From Opitutaceae bacterium (GTDB taxonomy: Bacteria > Verrucomicrobiota > Verrucomicrobiia > Opitutales > Opitutaceae), in NCBI GenBank assembly GCA_005787865.1, contig SXZN01000135.1:1-22433 (forward strand): a stretch of DNA of 22,433 nt. The letters run 5' to 3'. Position numbers and translations under genes: made by a program. The notes beneath the pieces were generated by a model. It ran no database searches and was not told the origin of the DNA. It saw only the letters and a list, made by a program, of their open reading frames with translations. Shown one piece after another: positions 1 through 7,358 of this stretch. Numbering within the stretch: position 1 is the first letter of the stretch; each line of letters starts with the position of its first letter.

Positions 1-50
1 AAATTTCCCCGCTTGTATTGCACCATTGCCTCGTCGCTTAAATTATACAG

Positions 51-227
51 CTAGCTCAAATAATATGGCGCAGTCAGCCCTAGTATCAGCCTAAAATGTC
101 CGCGTTTAATAAAGGGTTCGTCCCAATAGATTATCTCGCCTGCTTTTGCCAAGAGGTGGGCTACATCTAACATTGTTGGTAATTTGAATTGGAACTTTTT
201 AGTTGCGAGCTTCAGAACAGCGATTTT
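51..227 (-). pseudogene. Remnant of a UDP-sugar dehydrogenase C-terminal (UDP-binding) domain
   Basis: The minus-strand frame from 227 to the stop at 51-53 encodes 58 residues beginning KIAVLKLATKKF and continuing DVAHLLAKAGEIIYWDEPFI. This resembles the third domain of UDP-glucose/UDP-GlcNAc 6-dehydrogenases, where a KIAVLGLAFK-like strand is followed, about 20 residues on, by a SPALDVAxLLxxxGAxVxxYDP-like segment. Everything upstream in the gene (NAD domain, catalytic Cys) is missing: a stop (228-230) lies just before the fragment and the next 70 bases towards the oxidoreductase gene are AT-rich and non-coding. The match ends soon after the YDP-equivalent (YWDEP), and the same frame stays open from 50 to the window edge. 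I read it as a decayed fragment. The identification is by remembered family pattern only; chance resemblance is possible. Nothing else is recognisable in 1-301. Confidence 0.4.
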
Positions 228-301
228 TTAAGAAAAATAAATGCTCAGTAAATAATCTTAATTTATTACTTTATAATAATTCAGGGCTTTTCTATTATCG
301 A

Positions 302-1363
302 TTAATAACTCTTAGGGGCTAATCCTTCAAGGGCTGGGTAAAGAGGTAGTTCAACCTGCTTTCCATTTTGTTGAGCCGATAGTTCAGCTGCCTCCATTAG
401 TTCTACACAACGGAGCCCTTCAAGCCATGTCAGGCAAGGTGGTTCGCCTTTATCAATCCAATTAAAGAAATCACTAACTTCGCGACGAAAAGCAGCGTCG
501 AAGTCTGGGGCCATTTCAAAGCGCTCATTATGAGGCAAAGCCTCATCGAGTCGGTGCCATCGTAGATCAATATGGGTCAACTGTGGAGTGAGCTTAAGGC
601 CGCCGTGGCGACATTGAACCATAGGTCCCTGCGCTTCTCGGAAAAATTGCAATGGAAATTCAAAGCTGGTATTAATAGTTGCTACTGCACCGGACTTGAA
701 TCGATACATTACGTGTAAAATTTCTGGGAATAAATAACCGGTATGCATTCGTGGTCCAGCAAGTGCGCTAACCGCTACCACGTCACCACACATGGCTCGG
801 ATCCAATCGATGGTATGTGGACAAAGAACCGCTTGCGAACTGCCTACATTAATTGGATTAGCCCACCAAGTTCCAGGATAATGATAGGGTCGCATATCGG
901 CATACTGTACTATACTGATAGCAAGCGGCTCGCCTAATGAGCCCTCTGGACGCGTAAGCTCGATCATTCTAGCCCAACTCGGTCGTAAGCGCCGTTTATG
1001 ACCCACCATGAGCTTTACCTGGTGCAGGCAACAAGCGTTCACCATTGACCAACATTCGGCGACATTTCGAGCCATAGCTTTTTCACAGAACACGTGCAGC
1101 CCGCATTGAGCTGCAGCGATGGTTATCTCCGCGTGCACAAAATTAGCAGCTGTAATGAATACCGCATCTAATTTTTCGTGAGCAAACATCTGAAGATAAT
1201 CAGTGTAGACGCTTGGATTTAAACTAAGCTTCTTTGCCGTCTCTTCAGCTCGCAAAATCTGCTGATCGCAAACAGCCACAACCCGAGCATACTCGTTTAT
1301 ATAACGTCCCATCTGAGCTCCAAACTTACCGCAACCCACAAGACCTATTCGTAAACTTCTCAT
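302..1363 (-). CDS. Gfo/Idh/MocA-family NAD(P)-dependent oxidoreductase
   Basis: A 353-residue protein of usual length for this family of cytosolic sugar and inositol dehydrogenases. The N-terminal Rossmann fold starts at once (GLVGCGKFG, residues 7-15, GxGxxG). The second signature is CEKAMA (E94-K95), equivalent to the EKP motif whose Lys takes part in catalysis; here Ala replaces the Pro. The C-terminal substrate domain carries the HxxD pair in PHTIDW (H182, D185). The ATG at 1361-1363 puts the Rossmann strand at residue 5, as expected. It is the last gene of a minus-strand run after an MFS transporter (74-bp gap) and an AbgT-type transporter, suggesting oxidation or reduction of an imported or exported compound, probably a sugar or cyclitol derivative. 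The substrate cannot be read from sequence. Family call is firm, specificity unknown. The gene lies in the AT-richer left part of the window. Confidence 0.9.
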   Translation of the reverse strand: MRSLRIGLVGCGKFGAQMGRYINEYARVVAVCDQQILRAEETAKKLSLNPSVYTDYLQMFAHEKLDAVFITAANFVHAEITIAAAQCGLHVFCEKAMARNVAECWSMVNACCLHQVKLMVGHKRRLRPSWARMIELTRPEGSLGEPLAISIVQYADMRPYHYPGTWWANPINVGSSQAVLCPHTIDWIRAMCGDVVAVSALAGPRMHTGYLFPEILHVMYRFKSGAVATINTSFEFPLQFFREAQGPMVQCRHGGLKLTPQLTHIDLRWHRLDEALPHNERFEMAPDFDAAFRREVSDFFNWIDKGEPPCLTWLEGLRCVELMEAAELSAQQNGKQVELPLYPALEGLAPKSY

Positions 1364-1437
1364 TGTTGAAGTACCAACACCACTAATAATTCACTGCAAG
1401 CGCATATAAGTGCTGCGATAGGATGTTTAGTAACTTC

Positions 1438-2778
1438 TTATGGCTTGATGGTTTCACGTATCGGATAATTTCGATTAAAAAAATAAAGCCCGATTGCCCC
1501 GATTAACCCGATCCCTGCGGCCAGCCAAAATGGCCCCGCAGAGTTGAACGATGGATCACTTGGATTCATGTATAGATTCGTTAAAAAACCAAAAATGGTA
1601 GCGCCCAATCCTGAGCAAGTAACCGAACAACCAATTGCACAGGAACGTAAGCGGGCTGGCATATGTTCGGATAAGTACCCAGTTTGAGCCCAGCGCACTA
1701 ATTGTCGGACCATTTCAAAGCAAGCACTTGATAGAAAAAGCATGCCGACAGTCGAAGCCCACCCCATACTACCACATGTTATAGCGAAACATCCGAGTAA
1801 GACTACCGCAAATATACCCGCTGCGCGGCGACCGGCAAAAAACCCTACCGCGATTCCCCCTGGTAGCAACATAAGCGCCCTCACCAGTTGCAGCGTACTC
1901 CAGCCTCGGTCCTGGGCCCCCGAAATTAGCCCAATATCTTCGGCACGGTAACGAAGGTATTGGTTGTTCGCTTGAAACATTGGTCCGCCAATCAAACATA
2001 GAGCGATCGTCAATGCCCAAAATCGGGGGTTTGATAAGAGTAGCCTTAAATCTGTTAATATACTGGAGGGACTTGCCTGCGAAGGGTCTCCAGAGAAATG
2101 GCCAGGCCTGAGTGCGTAAGCCCAGATAGCGATAGCGCTAATAAGTTTTATAATAGCTAAGCCATATAAAATAAGCGTAAAATTATGACCCGTCGGATTG
2201 TGTTCAGGTCGGGTTAAGTTAACCAGGAATGCGGCTACTCCAGACCAGTCGTTTCCATTCGCTAACAAAAATACCTGCTCGCGCCATAGGATCGCTCGGC
2301 CCACGAGCGGAGCAAGTAGGCTACCAGCACCAAGCGAAACCATTACGAGTCCGTTGGCATATCCTTTGCGTTCGAGCGGAACAACCTGCAGAAGCGATAT
2401 AGCGCTGACCCACATCAAGGCACCACTTATTCCGCCACAAAATGATACAAGCATTAAAACCCATGGTTTGTGGAAAAGGCATAATGCGACCGGCACAAGC
2501 GCCTGAGCCATGAGCGCCACCGCCCAGACCTGTTTTTCGCCATACCTGCGCGCCAGTAAGCCGGCCAAGATTGGCGTAAAACACCACGGGGCAAACTGCC
2601 ATACCACAAGACTTGACCATAAGCCCTTGGAAAATCCCGCACCAATACTAAAGTATAAAGGCAGCATATAATCTAGTATAGCCGAATAAAAAAAACTTAA
2701 AAAAGAAACTGCTATAGTAACTCGCAATCGAACTGTTCCGGTTAAAAGACTATGGGTTTCGCTCTTCAAATTTGTCAT
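1438..2778 (-). CDS. MFS transporter
   Basis: A 446-residue, strongly hydrophobic protein with about twelve predicted membrane segments and the length of a standard Major Facilitator Superfamily permease. The loop between helices 2 and 3 contains ARRYGEKQVW (residues 76-85), a degraded form of the MFS motif A (GxLaDrxGrrxx). The two halves are separated by a polar stretch around residues 215-240 (PGHFSGDPSQASPSS). It sits between the AbgT-type gene (36-bp gap) and the Gfo/Idh/MocA gene (74-bp gap) on the same strand, consistent with one transcript. MFS permeases next to Gfo/Idh/MocA enzymes usually move sugars or sugar acids, but no specificity motif is recognisable. The ATG at 2776-2778 gives a short polar N-terminus before the first helix. 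Nothing looks broken. Confidence 0.88.
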   Translation of the reverse strand: MTNLKSETHSLLTGTVRLRVTIAVSFLSFFYSAILDYMLPLYFSIGAGFSKGLWSSLVVWQFAPWCFTPILAGLLARRYGEKQVWAVALMAQALVPVALCLFHKPWVLMLVSFCGGISGALMWVSAISLLQVVPLERKGYANGLVMVSLGAGSLLAPLVGRAILWREQVFLLANGNDWSGVAAFLVNLTRPEHNPTGHNFTLILYGLAIIKLISAIAIWAYALRPGHFSGDPSQASPSSILTDLRLLLSNPRFWALTIALCLIGGPMFQANNQYLRYRAEDIGLISGAQDRGWSTLQLVRALMLLPGGIAVGFFAGRRAAGIFAVVLLGCFAITCGSMGWASTVGMLFLSSACFEMVRQLVRWAQTGYLSEHMPARLRSCAIGCSVTCSGLGATIFGFLTNLYMNPSDPSFNSAGPFWLAAGIGLIGAIGLYFFNRNYPIRETIKP

Positions 2779-2814
2779 AAAATTGTGTGTAAAATATTAA
2801 TGAAATAAACCCTA

Positions 2815-4374
2815 TTAAGATGATGGCGGGTAGGTATAGGTTGCTTGTAACCCAAGAGGTGCTCCTACCCACCAGTATAGAAGTAGCAACGTACTCCACG
2901 CTATAAGAAATCCGATTGAATATGGCAGCATCAAAGAAACAAGCGTGCCGATGCCAGCACTTTTCACGTAACGCTGAACGAATACAACTATCAGGGGAAA
3001 ATAGCTCATGAGCGGGGTTACGATATTTGTGCTCGAATCACCAATACGATACGCTGCCTGAGTTAATTCTGGTGAAATCCCAAGGGACATCAGCATGGGA
3101 ATAAAAATAGGGCTTAATAAAGCCCACTTGGCTGAACCTGAACCTATAATCAAATTAACGCTCGCGGTTAAGAGTATAATCCCAATAATACTTACTTGGG
3201 CAGGCAATTTTAGCGCAGCTAAGGCGTTAGATCCTTTGAGCGCTATTATTATACCGATGTTAGATTGCGTAAATGCGGAAATGAATTGAGCCGCGAAAAA
3301 AGCCATAACCAAATAATAACTGATTGTCCCCATCGCCTTTGTCATACCCTCAACAATATCATTAAGGCTTTTTATTGTCCCTGCTGCATAGCCATAGCCG
3401 ATGCTCGGAAGTAGAAAAAAAATGAAAAGCAAAGGAACGATCGATTGCATGAGCGGAGCATCGCTCTCGATGAGATTACCGTGGGCAGATCGCCAAGGAG
3501 AGTTTGCCGGTATTGCGGTTATGATCAAAAATGCTAAACAAATGAGAATAGCCGAGTAGCCAACCCAAAGGCCTCGAATCTCGCGCGGTTGTAGATTGTT
3601 AATACCATTAAGGGTTCCTGAATTACCATCGAGGGGGAACCGCTGAAGTCGCGGCTCAATAATTCTATCTGTAACATACCAGCCGACGCTAATTATAACA
3701 AAACATGAAGTGCTCATAAACCCCCAATTGCATAGCGGATTTATCATTATAGCAGGATCGATAATCTGGGCTGCTTTCAGTGTGAATCCCTGCAAAAGTG
3801 TATCAAACGCGGAAGGCAAAAAACTCGCGCTAAAGGCCCCTGAAACTCCCGCGAACGCAGTTGTTATTCCCAGAAGCGGATGGCGTCCTGCGGTAGCATA
3901 CATTACGGCCCCGAGTGGTATAATGATAACATAAGCCGCATCGCCCGCAGAATGACTTAAAATGGCAACTAATAATAGCATTGGCGTCAAAAAGCGTAAC
4001 GGAGTTATCTGCAGCAATCCTTTCAAGGATGCTTGAATAAATCCTGAATATTCCGCTACACCAACACCTAACAACGCGACTAATACTTGCCCGAGCGGTG
4101 GAAATTCAATAAAGACCTTAACCATGTTTTGCACGAAACCAACTGACGATTGCGCAGAGAGGAGGCTAACGATTCGCACATGCTCTCCCGTTCTAGGATC
4201 AATTTCTGAGAATTTAAAGGGGGCCAGCCAAGCCGAAGCCACCCAGGTAAAAACTAGCATGATCGCGAATAAAATAGCCGGATCGGGGAGCTTATTTCCG
4301 GCCCACTCAACGCTATCTAAAAATCGCTGAGTTCTCTTGGTTTGATCTGCCGCAGAAACGTCTTTTTTATTCAT
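2815..4374 (-). CDS. AbgT/MtrF-family transporter
   Basis: A 519-residue inner-membrane protein matching the AbgT family (Escherichia coli AbgT takes up p-aminobenzoyl-glutamate; Neisseria MtrF exports sulfonamide-type drugs). Family-typical segments are NKLPDPAILF (27-36), SHSAGDAAYV (140-149), the GAVMYATAGRHPLLG stretch (about 155-169) and, near the C-terminus, MSYFPLIVVFVQRY followed by KSAGIGTLVSLMLPYS. Length is as usual for the family (about 500-530). The ATG at 4372-4374 gives a short cytosolic tail before the first helix. It appears to be the first gene of a three-gene minus-strand run with an MFS transporter and a Gfo/Idh/MocA enzyme. No abgA/abgB peptidase genes are beside it, so p-aminobenzoyl-glutamate catabolism is not supported by context; either direction of transport remains possible. 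Codon choice is AT-leaning compared with genes right of 5100. Confidence 0.92.
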   Translation of the reverse strand: MNKKDVSAADQTKRTQRFLDSVEWAGNKLPDPAILFAIMLVFTWVASAWLAPFKFSEIDPRTGEHVRIVSLLSAQSSVGFVQNMVKVFIEFPPLGQVLVALLGVGVAEYSGFIQASLKGLLQITPLRFLTPMLLLVAILSHSAGDAAYVIIIPLGAVMYATAGRHPLLGITTAFAGVSGAFSASFLPSAFDTLLQGFTLKAAQIIDPAIMINPLCNWGFMSTSCFVIISVGWYVTDRIIEPRLQRFPLDGNSGTLNGINNLQPREIRGLWVGYSAILICLAFLIITAIPANSPWRSAHGNLIESDAPLMQSIVPLLFIFFLLPSIGYGYAAGTIKSLNDIVEGMTKAMGTISYYLVMAFFAAQFISAFTQSNIGIIIALKGSNALAALKLPAQVSIIGIILLTASVNLIIGSGSAKWALLSPIFIPMLMSLGISPELTQAAYRIGDSSTNIVTPLMSYFPLIVVFVQRYVKSAGIGTLVSLMLPYSIGFLIAWSTLLLLYWWVGAPLGLQATYTYPPSS

Positions 4375-4414
4375 TTAGCTTTATTACTAAAGTTCGCCTG
4401 CAGTTAAGATATAA

Positions 4415-4843
4415 TTAATTATACAATATACAAAAATATACGGTTAAATTAGTGAAGCCTTGTAAGCAAGCAATCATATGCTGTTTAGGTTTTTTAGCTG
4501 TGTGACGCATTTTCCTCTCTGGATGGACCGACCTGCGGCTACGTTGATAGATTACTAATAAAGTGTAAGTTGGCACAGTTACTTGGTTTGGATCATAAAA
4601 ATATTTATCGGATGCACCCATTATTAACTTCTGCTTAAGTCCGTCCTCGAAGCGCACTTTCGCGCAATCAAGGTCGCCATAAATCAGCTGCTGCTTTATC
4701 TGCATCGCTCTACCCAGAATTTTTGCAATGGAGTTCGAATTGTTCAGTGAATTAGCATACTTGACGAGTTGCACATTGAACCTAGTGTGAGTAGTAACTG
4801 GGAAATCGCGCTGTTCGAGGTGTAGTTGACGATGGGCTGGCAC
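4415..4843 (-). CDS. Hypothetical protein, probably 5'-truncated
   Basis: A 142-residue minus-strand frame with a GTG start (4841-4843). I do not recognise a family. The composition looks protein-like in its first 110 residues (for example SDKYFYDPNQVTVPTYTLLV), then becomes basic and ends in a Cys-containing tail. The same frame stays open for 14 more codons upstream (residues LVVYNPDVLLSPE) to a TGA at 4886-4888, with no start codon in that extension that clearly fits. The frame therefore runs straight up to the edge of the hairpin-rich block at 4889, as if the true 5' end had been cut off there. No membrane segment or signal peptide is evident. It lies upstream of the AbgT-type gene and its 3' end overlaps that gene's candidate promoter. 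It may be a gene remnant or a spurious ORF. Confidence 0.35.
   Translation of the reverse strand: MPAHRQLHLEQRDFPVTTHTRFNVQLVKYANSLNNSNSIAKILGRAMQIKQQLIYGDLDCAKVRFEDGLKQKLIMGASDKYFYDPNQVTVPTYTLLVIYQRSRRSVHPERKMRHTAKKPKQHMIACLQGFTNLTVYFCILYN
4418..4447 (-). promoter_or_regulatory. Candidate sigma-70-type promoter for the abgT-like operon
   Basis: On the minus strand a perfect TATAAT (plus-strand ATTATA at 4418-4423) lies 44 bases upstream of the AbgT-type start codon. An 18-bp spacer separates it from TTAACC (4442-4447), which matches 4 of 6 positions of TTGACA. Such a -10 is easily found by chance in this AT-rich stretch, so this is only a candidate. Confidence 0.3.
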
Positions 4844-4888
4844 CTCGGGGCTTAGCAGTACATCGGGATTATATACGACTAATTGTCA

Positions 4889-5119
4889 CCCCACCGGCCG
4901 CAAGGCCGCCTTTCCGGCGTTAGCTCGGGCTTGTCATTCATTAAAGGATCCAATCCTGTGAATCGGCTGTGCTGCGAGCTATCGATGCAGCAATTAAAGC
5001 TTATCCTGCAAAACCAGCGTTCGCTAGTTTTAAGCGAGAGGTATGTCGCGCGACCTCGCCTCCCAGGCGTTGAGGTCGACCCTAAGCGCTCTGCCCACAC
5101 AGCAGCAGGAAGCCTTTGG
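4889..5119. other. Gene-free block with five consecutive hairpin-forming inverted repeats
   Basis: Five inverted repeats follow one another: 4895-4908 (CGGCC, loop GCAA, GGCCG), 4945-4957 (AGGAT, loop CCA, ATCCT), 4970-4992 (TGCTGC, 11-base loop, GCAGCA), 5010-5031 (10-base arms AAAACCAGCG and CGCTAGTTTT with one mismatch) and 5051-5078 (CGACCTCGCCT paired with AGGCG-TTG-AGGTCG, an 11-bp stem with a 3-base bulge). The block sits between the AT-rich segment and the GC-richer chromosome. ORFs cross it on both strands (107 codons on plus, 73 on minus), but neither resembles a known protein and the plus one runs into the antisense of the next gene. It could be a small structured RNA on either strand, a miniature mobile repeat or an integration scar. 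No tRNA cloverleaf fits. Confidence 0.4.
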
Positions 5120-6472
5120 TTACCCGCCGCTGCACGCGGGAGGCTTCACCACTTTAGGGTGAATCAGCGTGATCACACATTCGAGATGACGCGTCTGGGG
5201 AAATAAATCGAAAGGTTGCACGGCGCTGAGCGTATAGCCGGCGGCCAAGAAGCCTTTGAGGTCGCGCATTTGAGTCGCGGGGTCGCACGACACATAAACC
5301 ACCGCCCGCGGGCCATAGGCGAAAAGCTGCGTCAGGAACGCCTCATCACAGCCCTTGCGCGGTGGATCAATCACCACAGCCGTATCGGCGGCCGGAAAAG
5401 TTAGGCCCGCAAAAATTTGGGACGCATCGCCCGCTTGGAAGAGGGTATTGGTGATGCCGTTAGCCGCCGCATTTTCTGTGGCAAATTTAATGGAAGTCGC
5501 ACTGATCTCGATTCCAGTAACTTTTTCGAAGGCGGGGGCGCAGCTCAGCGCGAACAATCCGCTGCCGCAATAGGCATCGACGAGGAATTTTGCCCCGCTG
5601 CTGGCAGCTTGAGCGCGGACATAACCGGTAAATGCCGGTAAAATAAAGGGGTTGTTCTGGAAAAAATCACGGGCGAGGAAGTGGAGTTTGAGGGCGCCGA
5701 CTTGTTCGTGAACGACCGCATCGTAGTTCGTGGTGACGCCTTCGATGGCGTGACGCAGGAGTAGCGTCGCATCGCGTTTATACTCACCGGCGGCTAGCCG
5801 TTGGTGAGTCTTGGCGCGGACCTCAGGTAGTTTGGCGTTGATCTCGGCTGTGGCAATGGGACACGTCGGTACGTCGATCAGCGCAAAGCGATTGCCAGAT
5901 TTGAGAAAGCCGATCGGGGGTAAATTAACGGCTGGCACTGGGAGGTCATGACTATCCTGACCACTGGCGGCGCTCAAGGGGGCGCCGGGGGCCCCAGTAT
6001 TTTCCTGCGCATGAAAATGGGGAGTTATTTTAGAACGATAACCAAACTCTTTGGGCGAGGCGATCACGGGGGCTACCGGAAATTCTACGCCCGCCATATA
6101 CTTCAGCAGTTCGGTTACTTGCTGCTGTTTCCATTTTAACTGCTCGGAATAGACGAGGTGTTGATATTGGCACCCGCCGCAGCGACCGAAGAGCGAGCAT
6201 CGTGGCTCTTGGCGGTGCGGTGAAGGGGTTAGCACTTCGAGCAAATCTGCTTCGGAGTAATTCTTGTGGTTGCGATAGACGCGGACGCGCACTTTTTCGC
6301 CAGGTAAGGTAAAGGGCACCATGACCACCCAGCCGCCGGGGGGCGCGCCTGCTGCTGAATCGGGGAGTGGGACCCGGCCTAGGCCGACGCCGAGGTTAGT
6401 CAGCGTGGCTACCTCCAGTTCTAAGGTCTGGTGATAAGAGAAGGGTTGGTCGTTAAATTTCTTTTTGCCCAC
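5120..6472 (-). CDS. TrmA/RlmD-family RNA m5U methyltransferase (23S rRNA uracil-5-methyltransferase type)
   Basis: A 450-residue cytosolic enzyme that transfers methyl from S-adenosylmethionine to C5 of a uridine in rRNA or tRNA. An N-terminal TRAM-like beta domain (about 16-82) precedes an iron-sulfur motif CSLFGRCGGCQ (C92, C98, C101) whose fourth ligand is probably C204 in VPTCPI, as in RumA. The SAM-binding loop is DAYCGSG (299-304). The catalytic part has DPPRKGCD (369-376), the nucleophile C396 in YVSCDPAT, and a base-like Glu in FPQTRHLE (E431). The start is GTG at 6470-6472; no ATG fits better. It is divergent from the SpoU-type methyltransferase gene, with 76 bp between the chosen starts. 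RlmD and RlmCD cannot be told apart here, so no symbol is given. A proline/glycine/serine-rich insert at about 157-186 looks species-specific. Confidence 0.92.
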   Translation of the reverse strand: MGKKKFNDQPFSYHQTLELEVATLTNLGVGLGRVPLPDSAAGAPPGGWVVMVPFTLPGEKVRVRVYRNHKNYSEADLLEVLTPSPHRQEPRCSLFGRCGGCQYQHLVYSEQLKWKQQQVTELLKYMAGVEFPVAPVIASPKEFGYRSKITPHFHAQENTGAPGAPLSAASGQDSHDLPVPAVNLPPIGFLKSGNRFALIDVPTCPIATAEINAKLPEVRAKTHQRLAAGEYKRDATLLLRHAIEGVTTNYDAVVHEQVGALKLHFLARDFFQNNPFILPAFTGYVRAQAASSGAKFLVDAYCGSGLFALSCAPAFEKVTGIEISATSIKFATENAAANGITNTLFQAGDASQIFAGLTFPAADTAVVIDPPRKGCDEAFLTQLFAYGPRAVVYVSCDPATQMRDLKGFLAAGYTLSAVQPFDLFPQTRHLECVITLIHPKVVKPPACSGG

Positions 6473-6548
6473 CGCTTACACAGAACACACCCCGAGCGCC
6501 GGTAAAAGGAAATTGCTGAGTTTGCTTTTCGTGTATTCCGTATCCGCT

Positions 6549-7358
6549 GTGGTTAACCTTCCTGAAAAAGTCACCAGTCTGCAGAATCAGCGCATTAAGC
6601 AGCTGGTAAAATTGCGCGATCGGCGCGATCGCGATGAGGCGGGATTATTTCTGGTGGAAGGGTATCGCGAGGTCCGGAGGGCTTTGGAAAAAAACATTCG
6701 CCTTCTCGAGCTCTATTTTTGCCCCGACTGGTTTCTCGGCGAAAATGAACCGGCCTTAATCGAGCAGGCGCGCCAAGCCGGCGCGCAACTTTTTGAATTA
6801 TCGAAGGAAGCTTTCGCTAAATGCGCGTATCGCGATCGGCCTGATGGGCTGTTGGCGGTGGCGCCACAGTGGAAACACAGCCTCACAGATCTTAAGCTCA
6901 GCGCCGCCCCTTTTCTCCTCGTGGTTGAGTCCATTGAAAAGCCGGGCAATCTTGGGACAATTTTGCGCAGCGCAGACGCCGCGGGGGTGGATGGGGTTAT
7001 CGTCTGTGATGCCGTCACCGATGTTTTTAATCCTAACGTGGTGCGCTCATCGACCGGCGTGCTTTTCTCTGTACCGATTGTAGTCGCGGATAGCGCTTCG
7101 GTCCATGCCTGGCTGAAGCAGCAGGGGGTCCGGATTGTGGCGACGACGCCGGATACGCCGAGCCTTTATACCCAAGTGGAGCTGCGTGGCCCGTTGGCGA
7201 TTGTGATGGGCAGCGAGCAATACGGCCTGAGTGATTTTTGGCTCAAGCAAAGCGATTTGCTCGTGCGTATTCCTATGGCCGGCCAAGCGGATTCTTTGAA
7301 TGTCGCGATGGCGACCATCATCACGCTCTTCGAGGCGGTGCGGCAGAGAAATGGCTAA
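6549..7358 (+). CDS. TrmH/SpoU-family RNA 2'-O-ribose methyltransferase
   Basis: A SPOUT-class (knotted) methyltransferase for a ribose 2'-OH in rRNA or tRNA. Numbered from the GTG at 6549 it has 269 residues: an N-terminal RNA-binding SpoU_sub_bind-like domain (VTSLQNQRIKQLVKLRDRR... to LFLVEGYREV), then the three SpoU motifs: EKPGNLGTILRSAD (130-143), MGSEQYGLS (220-228) and IPMAGQADSLNVAMA (241-255). The open frame begins earlier, at a TTG (6465), but that start would add 28 residues without homology and overlap the divergent gene's start, so GTG 6549, just before the VTSLQN segment, is preferred. The stop TAA shares bases with the stop of the convergent oleD gene (CTAA at 7355-7358). It resembles RlmB/TsnR-like enzymes; the target nucleotide is not determinable. 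Confidence 0.9.
   Translation: MVNLPEKVTSLQNQRIKQLVKLRDRRDRDEAGLFLVEGYREVRRALEKNIRLLELYFCPDWFLGENEPALIEQARQAGAQLFELSKEAFAKCAYRDRPDGLLAVAPQWKHSLTDLKLSAAPFLLVVESIEKPGNLGTILRSADAAGVDGVIVCDAVTDVFNPNVVRSSTGVLFSVPIVVADSASVHAWLKQQGVRIVATTPDTPSLYTQVELRGPLAIVMGSEQYGLSDFWLKQSDLLVRIPMAGQADSLNVAMATIITLFEAVRQRNG

Noticed and set aside
241..301. AT-only inverted repeat (TTATTA/TAATAA) after the oxidoreductase gene as a terminator.
   Set aside because: The stem has no G-C pairs and no following T-run, so it is expected by chance in this AT-rich stretch.
4725..4745. GAGTTCGAATTG resembling a tRNA T-loop.
   Set aside because: No acceptor, D or anticodon stems can be drawn around it.
4875..4925. Possible integron attC site (CTAA ... 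GCGTTAGC with a hairpin between).
   Set aside because: The outer boxes do not match RYYYAAC/GTTRRRY, the flanking L boxes are not complementary, and the span (about 45 bp) is shorter than known attC sites.
4883..5206. 107-codon plus-strand ORF across the intergenic block.
   Set aside because: No family resemblance, its 3' third is antisense to the RNA methyltransferase gene, and the opposite strand is also open there.
6465..6548. N-terminal extension of the TrmH-type gene from TTG 6465.
   Set aside because: It adds non-homologous residues and overlaps the divergent gene's start; GTG 6549 fits the family N-terminus.
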